Positions 56,559 through 64,000 of a stretch of 64,000 nucleotides of DNA are shown piece after piece. The notes under the pieces were generated by a model. The model ran no database searches. It saw only the letters and a list, made by a program, of their open reading frames with translations, and was not told the DNA's origin. The DNA comes from an uncultured Pseudomonadota bacterium. GTDB taxonomy: Bacteria > Pseudomonadota > Gammaproteobacteria > Methylococcales > Methylomonadaceae. How positions within the stretch are numbered: position 1 is the first letter of the stretch; every line of letters starts with the position of its first letter. Location: positions 24,252 to 88,251 of the forward strand of contig CAINHO010000003.1 of assembly GCA_903848935.1 (NCBI GenBank), in the 5' to 3' direction. The translations under genes and the position numbers were made by a program.

Positions 56559-57844
56559 ATACTCGATTGATTGCCGCCCGAACATTAGTGCGGGTTTTAG
56601 ACGGTGGGCAATCGCTCACGGTCGCGTTAGAACACACTTTGCAACTCCTCGAAAATCCAAAAGATAAAGCCTTTGTGCAAGCCGTATGTTATGGCGTGTG
56701 CCGTTATTATCATCGGTTGCAATTTATTTTGACGCAGCTGCTCGACAAGCCGATTAAAGACGCAGAAATTTATGCGCTGGCGTTGGTGGGCTTGTATCAA
56801 TTGGCGTTTATGCGGGTGAAAACGCACGCCGCTGTTTCTGAAACGGTCGATGCCACGCGCAAAAAATCATGGGCAAAGAATCTGATTAACGCGCTGTTAC
56901 GCCGCTATTTACGCGAACAAGAAGCTCTCGAAGCGCAAGCCAATTTGAATCCAACGGCGTTATATTCTCATCCAAAATGGTTAATTGCTCGAGTTGAAAA
57001 TGATTGGGGAAGTGAAAATGCCGCACGAATTTTTCAAGCGAATAATCAATTTCCACCGATGATGTTGCGTGTGAATGTTTTGCAATCGACGCGCGAAAAT
57101 TATTTACAACAATTAGCAGATTTAGAAATTGAAGCCGAAGCGGTTGAAACGTGTCCATCGGCGATTCGTTTGATTAAACCGGTGGCGGTATTTTCGTTGC
57201 CAAATTTTGAAAGTGGCATGGTTTCGGTTCAAGACACGGCGGCACAATTTGCGGCGGGATTATTGGAATTGAAGGCAGGGCAACGGGTTTTAGATTTATG
57301 TGCCGCGCCAGCAGGTAAAACTGCCCATATTTTGGAATCACAATCCTATTTAGACTGCGTGGCGGTGGATATTGATGCGACGCGAATGGAACGTGTTGAA
57401 ACAAATTTGCAACGGTTGAATTTATCGGCGCAATTGATTGTGGGCGATGCCACGCAACCTGAAATCTGGTGGGACGGGAAACTTTTTGACCGTATTTTGG
57501 TGGATGCGCCATGTTCAGCATTAGGTGTCATTCGCCGCCATCCTGATATTAAATTGTTACGTCGTGCCGATGATTTGATTGTGTTACCCGCATTGCAAGC
57601 CTTGATTTTAAAAGCCGCGTGGTCAATGTTGAAAGAAGGTGGTTTGTTAGTTTATGCAACGTGTTCGATTTTAAAAGCCGAAAACGAAGACCAAATCGCT
57701 CAATTTTTAGCCGACAATTCCAACGCCCAAGAAGTTTCGTTCGATAAAAATCCGGCTCAACACGGCTGGCAAATTTTGACCGGCGATAATGAGTGTGACG
57801 GTTTTTATTATGCTCGCTTACGAAAAGTGAGTTTGACGGCATAG
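56555..57844 (+). CDS. rsmB: 16S rRNA (cytosine-967-C5)-methyltransferase RsmB
   Basis: 429 residues. An N-terminal NusB-like domain is followed by the SAM methyltransferase: VLDLCAAPAGKTAHILE, IVGDATQPEIWWDGK, the DAPCSALGVIRRHPDIK motif IV with one active Cys, and VYATCSILKAENEDQI with the second. Third gene of the def-fmt-rsmB operon. Confidence 0.96.
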   Translation: MNTRLIAARTLVRVLDGGQSLTVALEHTLQLLENPKDKAFVQAVCYGVCRYYHRLQFILTQLLDKPIKDAEIYALALVGLYQLAFMRVKTHAAVSETVDATRKKSWAKNLINALLRRYLREQEALEAQANLNPTALYSHPKWLIARVENDWGSENAARIFQANNQFPPMMLRVNVLQSTRENYLQQLADLEIEAEAVETCPSAIRLIKPVAVFSLPNFESGMVSVQDTAAQFAAGLLELKAGQRVLDLCAAPAGKTAHILESQSYLDCVAVDIDATRMERVETNLQRLNLSAQLIVGDATQPEIWWDGKLFDRILVDAPCSALGVIRRHPDIKLLRRADDLIVLPALQALILKAAWSMLKEGGLLVYATCSILKAENEDQIAQFLADNSNAQEVSFDKNPAQHGWQILTGDNECDGFYYARLRKVSLTA

Positions 57845-57898
57845 GAATTGCTGATATTTCGTTATTATTTTGCTTCATTTCATTTTTGAGAACAACAC

Positions 57899-60034
57899 AT
57901 GACAAAATCTAAAACCACTTCCGCCTTTGAAGCCTTTTTAGAACAGGCGCAACAAAAAAAAATGGACATCATTGAATTGTTATCGGCGGGCGAATTATTA
58001 ACGCCAGAACAACAAATAGAACTCTATGAAACCTGGATTGAACACAGCGATTCGCCCGTTCGTTATGCGGCATATTTCAATTTAGCGGTGATTTTAGATC
58101 AACAAAAATCACCTGAAAAAGCCGAACAAGCCTATCGTGACTCTATCGAAGCGCATCCTGATTTTATTCAAGGACAATTCAATTTAGGCGCGACACTCGA
58201 ACGTCAAAATCGTATCGAAGAAGCCTTAAATCAATGGCGCGGCATCGTTTCAAAATACGAATACATTGCGCTGTCGGATGATGACAAAAAAATCTACATT
58301 TTGGCATTGAACAGTTTGGGGCGCGTTTTGGAAATTGAACGCCAATTTCAAGAATCCGAACAGTTTTTAACGCAAAGTTTGTTGCTTCATCCAGACCAAC
58401 CAAAAGTGATTTCGCATTGGGTGCATTTGCGTCAAAAACAATGCGAGTGGCCGGTTTATAAACCGGTGATGGGCGTGACGAAAGCGGCGATGATAGCAGG
58501 AACGTCCGCGTTAGCCATGTTGAGCGCGTCGAATTCGCCAGAAGAACAACTCAAAAATTCACAAGATTTTGTGGAAGAAAAAGTCGATAAACATTTACCG
58601 AATTTGGTTGAAAATCAAACGCCGTACAGCCATAAAAAAATTCGTATCGGTTATTTGTCATCGGATTTTCGCACGCACGCGGTATCGTTGCTGACGGTGG
58701 AATTGTACGAATTGCACGACCGAGACAAATTTGAAATTTACGGCTTTTGCTTCACGCCGCCGGATGATTCGGCATTGCGAGCGCGAGTAATGAGCGCAAT
58801 GGATACGTTTATTTCCGTTGGTGAGATGACTGACGAAGAAGCGGCGCGTTGCATTCATTCGCACGAAATTGATTTGCTGGTGGATTTACAAGGCTTGACT
58901 TCAGGCGTGCGTCCAAACATTTTGGCGCATCGTCCCGCGCCGGTTCAAGTCACTTATTTAGGTTTTCCAGGCACAACTGCGTTGCCAAATATCGACTATG
59001 TGATTGGTGACGAGTTTTTGATTCCGCCTGAATTGGCGACGTATTTCAGTGAAACGCCGCTTTATATGCCACACGTTTTCCAGGTTTCAGACCGCAAACG
59101 TCCTGTGGGTGAAAAACCGACTCGCGCCAGTTGTGAATTGCCCGACGAGGCGTTTGTATTCTGTTCATTCAACAACAATTACAAAATCACTGAAGAAATG
59201 TTTGCCTGTTGGATGCGGATTTTAAAACGTGTTCCTGACAGCGTGTTGTGGTTGTTAGCGGATAACGAATGGTCGCACGACAACATGGTAAATGCCGCTG
59301 TCGCGCATGGTATCAAGAAAAAACGTTTGATTTTTGCGTCGCGTGTTACGCCTGCCGATTATTTGGCGCGTTATCAAGTGGCGGACGTGTTTTTAGATTG
59401 CACACCGTTTAATGGCGGTACGACTGCGAATGATGCGTTGTTTATGGGTTTGCCTATTTTAACGTTGACCGGAAAAACCTTTGCCTCGCGTATGGCGGGA
59501 AGTTTGTTGCATTCGCTCAGTTTGGACGAATTGATTACTTACAATCTCGACGATTACGAAGCCAAAGCCGTGGAATTGGCGGCGAATCGTTCGCACGTTG
59601 CGGATTTGCGTCGAAGCATTGAAGCGCGTCGTTCGACCTGTCATTTATTCGATATGCCGCAGCAAGTCCGTGACATCGAAGTGTTATATGAAAAAGCAAT
59701 CGCCCAAGGTATTCCGAATAAACAAACCAAAATGATTGCCACATCAACGTCTGTTAATCAAAGTGAATTTGTCATTTTGAGTTTGTTTTATGGCATCGTG
59801 ATTCGCATGAAGCGTGCGCCAAAAACTACCAGCCAGCCACATATTCACGCGGATTTTGAAGGATTGACGGCTCGTATTACTTTGAATGCGTGTGAAATTA
59901 CGCACAATAATTTACCCACAAGACAACAGCGTTTGGTTTTAGCGTGGGTGGAAATTCACCAAGAAGATTTGTTGGCGAATTGGAATTTAGTTCAGCATGG
60001 GCAAATGCCTGTGGTGATTGATGGTTTGAAGTAA
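57899..60034 (+). CDS. TPR-SPINDLY O-GlcNAc/O-fucose transferase-like protein
   Basis: 711-residue glycosyltransferase of the GT41 family. Tetratricopeptide repeats cover about residues 50-190 (AYFNLAVILDQQKSPEKAEQ, FNLGATLERQNRIEEALNQW). The catalytic domain follows from about 230: RIGYLSSDFRTHAVSLLT with the conserved His, LVDLQGLTSGVRPNILAHRP, FCSFNNNYKITEEMF with the Lys that contacts UDP, and DCTPFNGGTTANDALFMGLP. These enzymes add a single sugar to Ser/Thr on proteins; bacterial targets are mostly unknown. It leads a run of genes with two methyltransferases. Confidence 0.93.
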   Translation: MTKSKTTSAFEAFLEQAQQKKMDIIELLSAGELLTPEQQIELYETWIEHSDSPVRYAAYFNLAVILDQQKSPEKAEQAYRDSIEAHPDFIQGQFNLGATLERQNRIEEALNQWRGIVSKYEYIALSDDDKKIYILALNSLGRVLEIERQFQESEQFLTQSLLLHPDQPKVISHWVHLRQKQCEWPVYKPVMGVTKAAMIAGTSALAMLSASNSPEEQLKNSQDFVEEKVDKHLPNLVENQTPYSHKKIRIGYLSSDFRTHAVSLLTVELYELHDRDKFEIYGFCFTPPDDSALRARVMSAMDTFISVGEMTDEEAARCIHSHEIDLLVDLQGLTSGVRPNILAHRPAPVQVTYLGFPGTTALPNIDYVIGDEFLIPPELATYFSETPLYMPHVFQVSDRKRPVGEKPTRASCELPDEAFVFCSFNNNYKITEEMFACWMRILKRVPDSVLWLLADNEWSHDNMVNAAVAHGIKKKRLIFASRVTPADYLARYQVADVFLDCTPFNGGTTANDALFMGLPILTLTGKTFASRMAGSLLHSLSLDELITYNLDDYEAKAVELAANRSHVADLRRSIEARRSTCHLFDMPQQVRDIEVLYEKAIAQGIPNKQTKMIATSTSVNQSEFVILSLFYGIVIRMKRAPKTTSQPHIHADFEGLTARITLNACEITHNNLPTRQQRLVLAWVEIHQEDLLANWNLVQHGQMPVVIDGLK

Positions 60035-60058
60035 CTTTAACTTTTAGGAAATAGAAAA

Positions 60059-60844
60059 ATGAACGTTTTACCAAAAAATGTACCACCCGAATTAAACCGT
60101 GTTGTGAATTTTGATAACAAAACTAGCTGGGGCATTCATGATATGCCGCGTTTTTTAGAATTGATGGCGGAAGTCACCACGCTTGTTGAACCAGGTTTTT
60201 ATTTTTCGGACAATCTATTCACTTGGGGCAGAAACAACTCGTTAAACGACGACGCTGCCTTTCAAAAAGCGTGGCTCGACAATCTCAAAAACGACAGCGA
60301 TTTCACAATTTCTTGGCGCAGATATATTTTGGCAACCAGCGCATATCACTGCATTCAGTTGGAAGGCGACTTTGTAGAATGCGGTGTTTATTGGGGGACA
60401 GGCATTAAAACCGTTGTCGATTATTTGGGCGGTCAAGAATTTCCAAAAACATTTTGGGGGTACGACACTTACGATTATCACCCCGAAGAAGGTCACGCGG
60501 CATTTTCAGAACAGCAGGCGGGCTTTTACGAAAAAGTGGTCGATCGTTTTGCAGGTTACGAACAAGTCAAACTGATTAAAGGTTTATTACCCGAATCTTT
60601 CAATGGCAATTGCCCTGAAAAAATTGCGTATTTGCACATCGATTTAAACAGCGCGAAATATGAAATTGAAGTGTTAAAAGTGCTTTTCGACAAAATTGTT
60701 CCCGGTGGCATGATTATTTTGGATGATTACGAATGGGCGGGGATTTATCGCACCCAAAAAATTGCCGAAGATACTTGGTTTGATGAACGTCAATATCGCG
60801 TCATGCCTTTACCGACAGGGCAGGGCTTGTTAATCAAGCGTTAA
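60059..60844 (+). CDS. TylF/MycF-family O-methyltransferase
   Basis: 261 residues. SAM motif GDFVECGVYWGTGIKTVVDY, metal/SAM acidic residues in GYDTYDYHPEEGHAAF, the IAYLHIDLNSAKYEIEVL motif and PGGMIILDDYEWAGIYRTQ. Related macrocin-type enzymes O-methylate sugars. Placed directly after the SPINDLY transferase, it may methylate a glycan, though this is inference. TAGGAAATA ribosome site. Confidence 0.9.
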   Translation: MNVLPKNVPPELNRVVNFDNKTSWGIHDMPRFLELMAEVTTLVEPGFYFSDNLFTWGRNNSLNDDAAFQKAWLDNLKNDSDFTISWRRYILATSAYHCIQLEGDFVECGVYWGTGIKTVVDYLGGQEFPKTFWGYDTYDYHPEEGHAAFSEQQAGFYEKVVDRFAGYEQVKLIKGLLPESFNGNCPEKIAYLHIDLNSAKYEIEVLKVLFDKIVPGGMIILDDYEWAGIYRTQKIAEDTWFDERQYRVMPLPTGQGLLIKR

Positions 60845-60918
60845 CTTGTTGGCAAATAAAAATGCTTTTGTACTTAAAATAACACAAAATTTTTTAATTT
60901 TTCACTTAGGCGAAAGCA

Positions 60919-61515
60919 ATGAAATCATTTTTACACGTTGGCTGCGGCCCAAAACGAAAAGATCAAACAACGAAAGGTTTTAAGTCGGATGAATGGAACG
61001 AAATCCGTTTTGACATCGACGAATTGGTTCAACCTGATTTAGTCGGCACAATGACGGACATGAGTTCAGTCGAAACAGAATCAGTGGATGCTTTATTTTC
61101 AAGTCACAACATCGAACATTTGTATCCGCACGAAGTCTCTGTTGCGTTAAAAGAATTTTATCGTGTGGTTAAAGCCGATGGTTTTGTCGTGATTACTTGC
61201 CCCGATTTGGTGTCAGTTTGCAAATTGGTTGCTGAAGATAAATTAACCGAACCCGCGTACACAGCACCCGCAGGTTCTATTACACCGTTAGATATTTTAT
61301 ACGGACATCGTCCAGCACTGGCTCAGGGCAATTTGTATATGGCACATCGCTGCGGCTTTACGAAAAAAACATTGTCAGTGGATCTGCAAAACGCAGGTTT
61401 TGCAATGAGTGGTATTGTTACCCGACCAAAAAAGTTTGAGTTGTGGGCAATCGCCAGCAAAAAAACGATGTCACAAGAAGAATTTGCGGCGTTATTTAAA
61501 TCGCAATTGGATTAA
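60919..61515 (+). CDS. Class I SAM-dependent methyltransferase
   Basis: 198 residues. FLHVGCGPKRKDQTTKGF starts the domain (motif I), with RFDIDELVQPDLVGTMTDM and the SSHNIEHLYPHEVSVALKEF segment (Methyltransf_11 type). Resembles sugar-modifying methyltransferases that lie in glycan loci. Substrate unknown. TAGGCGAAAG ribosome site. Confidence 0.88.
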   Translation: MKSFLHVGCGPKRKDQTTKGFKSDEWNEIRFDIDELVQPDLVGTMTDMSSVETESVDALFSSHNIEHLYPHEVSVALKEFYRVVKADGFVVITCPDLVSVCKLVAEDKLTEPAYTAPAGSITPLDILYGHRPALAQGNLYMAHRCGFTKKTLSVDLQNAGFAMSGIVTRPKKFELWAIASKKTMSQEEFAALFKSQLD

Positions 61516-61540
61516 ACGTTAATTTCATAGAGCTAAAAAC

Positions 61541-61996
61541 ATGACTAGACAATCAAAAATGTATAAACACATTCTATTCGCAGTCGATTTTTCAGAAGAC
61601 ACGGATTGTCTAGTTGAACGCACGTCAGAAATGATGTTACTCAATGATGCAAAAATTAGTATCGTTCATGTTTTGGATAACATCCCTATGCCCGATATGA
61701 GCTACGGCACGATAATTCCGTTGGATTATGAAACTGAACACGTTTTACTCGAACAAACAAAAGCCCAGTTAAATAAAATTGGGCTGAAATTAAATGTGCC
61801 AGAAAATCAACGTTGGCTGATTTGGGGTTCGCCGAAAGAAGAGATTTGCGCCCTCGCAGAACAAGAAAATGTTGATTTAATCATCGTGGGTTCACACGGG
61901 CGACATGGTTTAGCGTTATTACTCGGTTCAACCGCAAACGATGTTTTGCATCACGCCCCGTGCGACGTTTTAGCCGTTCGATTAAAAAACGTATAA
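61541..61996 (+). CDS. Universal stress protein (UspA family)
   Basis: 151 residues with the UspA fold: YKHILFAVDFSEDTDCLVER, KISIVHVLDNIPMPD, and the ATP-binding C-terminal motif IIVGSHGRHGLALLLGSTA (G-2x-G-9x-G-S/T). An ATP-binding member by this motif. A second in-frame ATG six codons in is an alternative start. Confidence 0.92.
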   Translation: MTRQSKMYKHILFAVDFSEDTDCLVERTSEMMLLNDAKISIVHVLDNIPMPDMSYGTIIPLDYETEHVLLEQTKAQLNKIGLKLNVPENQRWLIWGSPKEEICALAEQENVDLIIVGSHGRHGLALLLGSTANDVLHHAPCDVLAVRLKNV

Positions 61997-62021
61997 GAAA
62001 TTTTAGGAACTATCGGTGTCA

Positions 62022-62177
62022 ATGACAAAAATACAAAAACTATTGAGCAGCCAACGCGCATTAACCATTTTATTTATTACTTGGTTTATTTACAGCGCGG
62101 GAATACTAAGTTGGATGGCGTTGAACGATTCCACACCACCACATTGTTTTGCTTTAGAACATGAGAAGTTACTATGA
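62022..62177 (+). CDS. 51-residue single-pass membrane protein coupled to chemoreceptor
   Basis: Not recognised by family. It starts [20 protein letters not shown] and has one transmembrane helix (about residues 13-33), then a short tail ([17 protein letters not shown]). Its stop overlaps the next gene's start as ATGA, a clear sign of translational coupling. A TAGGAA ribosome site precedes the ATG by about 13 nt, a long spacing. Confidence 0.55.
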   Translation: MTKIQKLLSSQRALTILFITWFIYSAGILSWMALNDSTPPHCFALEHEKLL

Positions 62178-64000
62178 GAATCAATGAAGAAACCTTGTTA
62201 CAACCTATTCGCGCACAAACCGATAAAATTATGATCATTACACTGGGTGTAATGTTGGTTATTACGCTTGGAATTGGTTGGTTTTATGACGTGTTGTTTA
62301 TGTCGATGCTAATTGGTATTCCCGCATTTGTTGTTCCATTTTTTATTTCGCGTGTCGCAGCGGGGTCGTTTTTATTACGTTTAGCAATTGCTACTGCATT
62401 AGTGGTCGATGTCGCCATTCACATTCAAGCGAGTCATGGTTTAATTGAAATGCACTTTGGTGTATTTACAATTTTAGCGTTTTTACTTGCGTATCGTGAT
62501 TGGAAAATCATTGTTTATGCCGCTGCTTTAATTGCTGTACATCATTTGGTTTTAAATTTTCTACAAGCTGCAAATTACAATGTTTGGATATTTAGAAACG
62601 GGGCAAATTTTAGTATCGTTATTTTACACGCGGCATTTGTTGTATTTGAAACGGTTATTCTCGTTTTTTTAGCATTACAATTTAAAAAAGAATTGGTGCA
62701 TTTAGCCACAGTTTCAGAAATTGCTGAACGTATTGCAGAAGGAGATTTAAGTTCAGAAATCATTGATGAGAATGAAGATTTTGTGAATGTGTTATTTCAT
62801 TCGATGCAACGAATTCAAAACGCACTGAATAATTTTGTACAAGCACAACAAGAATTAGCAAAGAAACACGCCCAAGGATTTATTAGCGAACGAATTGATG
62901 CCGGTAAATTACCGGGTGTTTATGGCGAAATCGCCACGCAAATAAATGATTTGGTTGGCACTCATATCGCGGTAAAAATGCAGGTTGTTGATATTGTTTC
63001 GCAGTATGCTCGTGGAGATTTTAAACGCGATATTGACCGACTGCCTGGTGAAAAAGCAAAAATTACCGTGGCGATTGATGCAGTGAAATCAGCGTTATTG
63101 GATGTAAATAGTGAAATTGAAATGTTAGTTGCCGCTGGCGCACAGGGAGATTTTTCTAAACGTAGTGATGCCATTCACTTTGAATTTATGTTTAAAGATA
63201 TGCTCACTAATTTGAACACGTTAGTTGAAACGTGTGATGGCGGTTTTAACGATGTGTTACGCATTGCAAATGCGTTAGCGCAGGGCGATTTAACTCAAAA
63301 AATCACCAAAGATTATCCCGGCACATTTGGTAAAGCTAAAGATGGGATGAATAGCACGGTCGAAAATCTCAAAGCCTTAGTGGGCGAAATTAAAGAATCA
63401 ACCGATACCATTAACACGGCTGCCCAAGAAATTGCAGCGGGAAATAACGACTTATCACATCGCACCGAAGAACAAGCGGCTAGTTTGGAAGAAACCGCCG
63501 CGAGTATGCAAGAACTCACGTCAACCGTCCAAGCCAACAGCGAAAATGCTAAACACGCCAACGAACTCGCGTTAGCGTCTTCAGAGATTGCACGAAAAGG
63601 TGTTGCCGTGGTGAATCAAGTTGTGACCACGATGCAAGGTATTAACGAATCGTCACGCAAAGTGGTCGATATTATTACGGTAATTGACGGGATTGCATTC
63701 CAAACTAATATCTTAGCGTTGAACGCTGCGGTTGAAGCGGCAAGGGCAGGGGAGCAAGGGCGTGGTTTTGCAGTCGTGGCGAGCGAAGTGCGTAATCTGG
63801 CGCAACGTGCGGCAAGTGCAGCAGGTGAAATTAAAGCCTTGATTAGCGATTCGGTGGATAAAGTCGAAGATGGCACCGAGTTAGTGGCTAAAGCCGGTAA
63901 AACCATGGAAGAAATTGTGAATTCCATCCAAGGCGTAACCGCAAGTATTTCTCAAATTACCTCCGCATCATCTGAACAAACGTCCGGTATTGAACAAGTC
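62174..64000 (+). CDS. Chemoreceptor with multi-helix His-rich sensor domain (partial, 3' end outside window)
   Basis: The frame is open for 609 codons and runs off the right edge. The N-terminal ~180 residues have about six transmembrane helices and many conserved-looking His: [20 protein letters not shown] and [12 protein letters not shown], with YRDWK between. A HAMP array follows ([45 protein letters not shown]), then the signalling hairpin with [20 protein letters not shown]. The cytoplasmic half is closely similar to the receptor at 10.6-12.8 kb. The sensor may bind metal or heme through the His residues, which is inference. Confidence 0.92.
   Translation, partial: MRINEETLLQPIRAQTDKIMIITLGVMLVITLGIGWFYDVLFMSMLIGIPAFVVPFFISRVAAGSFLLRLAIATALVVDVAIHIQASHGLIEMHFGVFTILAFLLAYRDWKIIVYAAALIAVHHLVLNFLQAANYNVWIFRNGANFSIVILHAAFVVFETVILVFLALQFKKELVHLATVSEIAERIAEGDLSSEIIDENEDFVNVLFHSMQRIQNALNNFVQAQQELAKKHAQGFISERIDAGKLPGVYGEIATQINDLVGTHIAVKMQVVDIVSQYARGDFKRDIDRLPGEKAKITVAIDAVKSALLDVNSEIEMLVAAGAQGDFSKRSDAIHFEFMFKDMLTNLNTLVETCDGGFNDVLRIANALAQGDLTQKITKDYPGTFGKAKDGMNSTVENLKALVGEIKESTDTINTAAQEIAAGNNDLSHRTEEQAASLEETAASMQELTSTVQANSENAKHANELALASSEIARKGVAVVNQVVTTMQGINESSRKVVDIITVIDGIAFQTNILALNAAVEAARAGEQGRGFAVVASEVRNLAQRAASAAGEIKALISDSVDKVEDGTELVAKAGKTMEEIVNSIQGVTASISQITSASSEQTSGIEQV

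Noticed and set aside
1..64000. CRISPR array, tRNA or rRNA genes, complete insertion sequence
   Set aside because: No regularly spaced repeats, no tRNA-like T-loop with acceptor end, and no transposase or integrase were recognised by eye; short RNA genes cannot be fully excluded without a search.

Overview
The window is a chromosomal stretch of an AT-rich gammaproteobacterium. The evidence is conserved gene order: lysM-dprA ... smg-topA, def-fmt-rsmB, recA-recX-alaS, suhB divergent from trmJ, rpmB-rpmG and gshB-tonB. Two chemoreceptors, a pqqE gene, a SPINDLY-type glycosyltransferase and a DUF1566 protein would suit the Beggiatoaceae/Thiotrichales or Methylococcales, but that placement is inference. 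No tRNA, rRNA, CRISPR array or complete insertion sequence was recognised. The window opens inside relA and closes inside a chemoreceptor gene.

Layout. 0-9.5 kb, minus strand: relA, the agmatine-to-putrescine pair aguB-aguA, a tiny Tat-signal ORF, pmbA, a UPF0182 membrane protein and glutamine-dependent nadE. 9.6-23.4 kb: a small unknown gene, an NlpC/P60 lipoprotein, a chemoreceptor, metH, a His-rich SmbP-like protein, DUF2905, nnr, an amino acid permease, rpmB-rpmG, gshB and tonB. 23.35-28.4 kb, minus strand: a 5' stub of sufC, an unknown gene, sufB, alr and a Ycf46-like AAA ATPase. 28.4-33.4 kb is an accessory island with toxin-antitoxin modules (one broken), DUF2442, DUF1566 and a frameshifted nuclease-like gene. 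33.4-42 kb returns to core genes (suhB, trmJ, a tetR pair, zapE, DUF2780, recA, recX, alaS). 42-47 kb is mixed: an acetyltransferase, a methyltransferase, an LprI-like protein, pqqE, a DksA-like zinc finger and an FAD protein. 47-57.9 kb: a CheY-like regulator, topA, smg, a CHASE histidine kinase, dprA, a LysM protein, def, fmt and rsmB. 57.9-64 kb: a SPINDLY O-GlcNAc transferase, two methyltransferases, a universal stress protein and a chemoreceptor translationally coupled to a 51-residue membrane protein.

The most unusual theme is gene insertion beside housekeeping genes with leftover copies of gene ends. A histidine kinase sits between intact dprA and a decayed copy of the dprA 3' end. The alaS 3' end is echoed downstream of an acetyltransferase, and an exact 39-bp repeat flanks the next methyltransferase. 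A DUF2442 3' end and a DUF1566 5' end are duplicated in the toxin-antitoxin island. An unknown gene, with weak similarity to uracil-DNA glycosylase motifs, starts exactly at the sufB stop codon, and the following sufC is cut after about 19 codons at the tonB stop codon.
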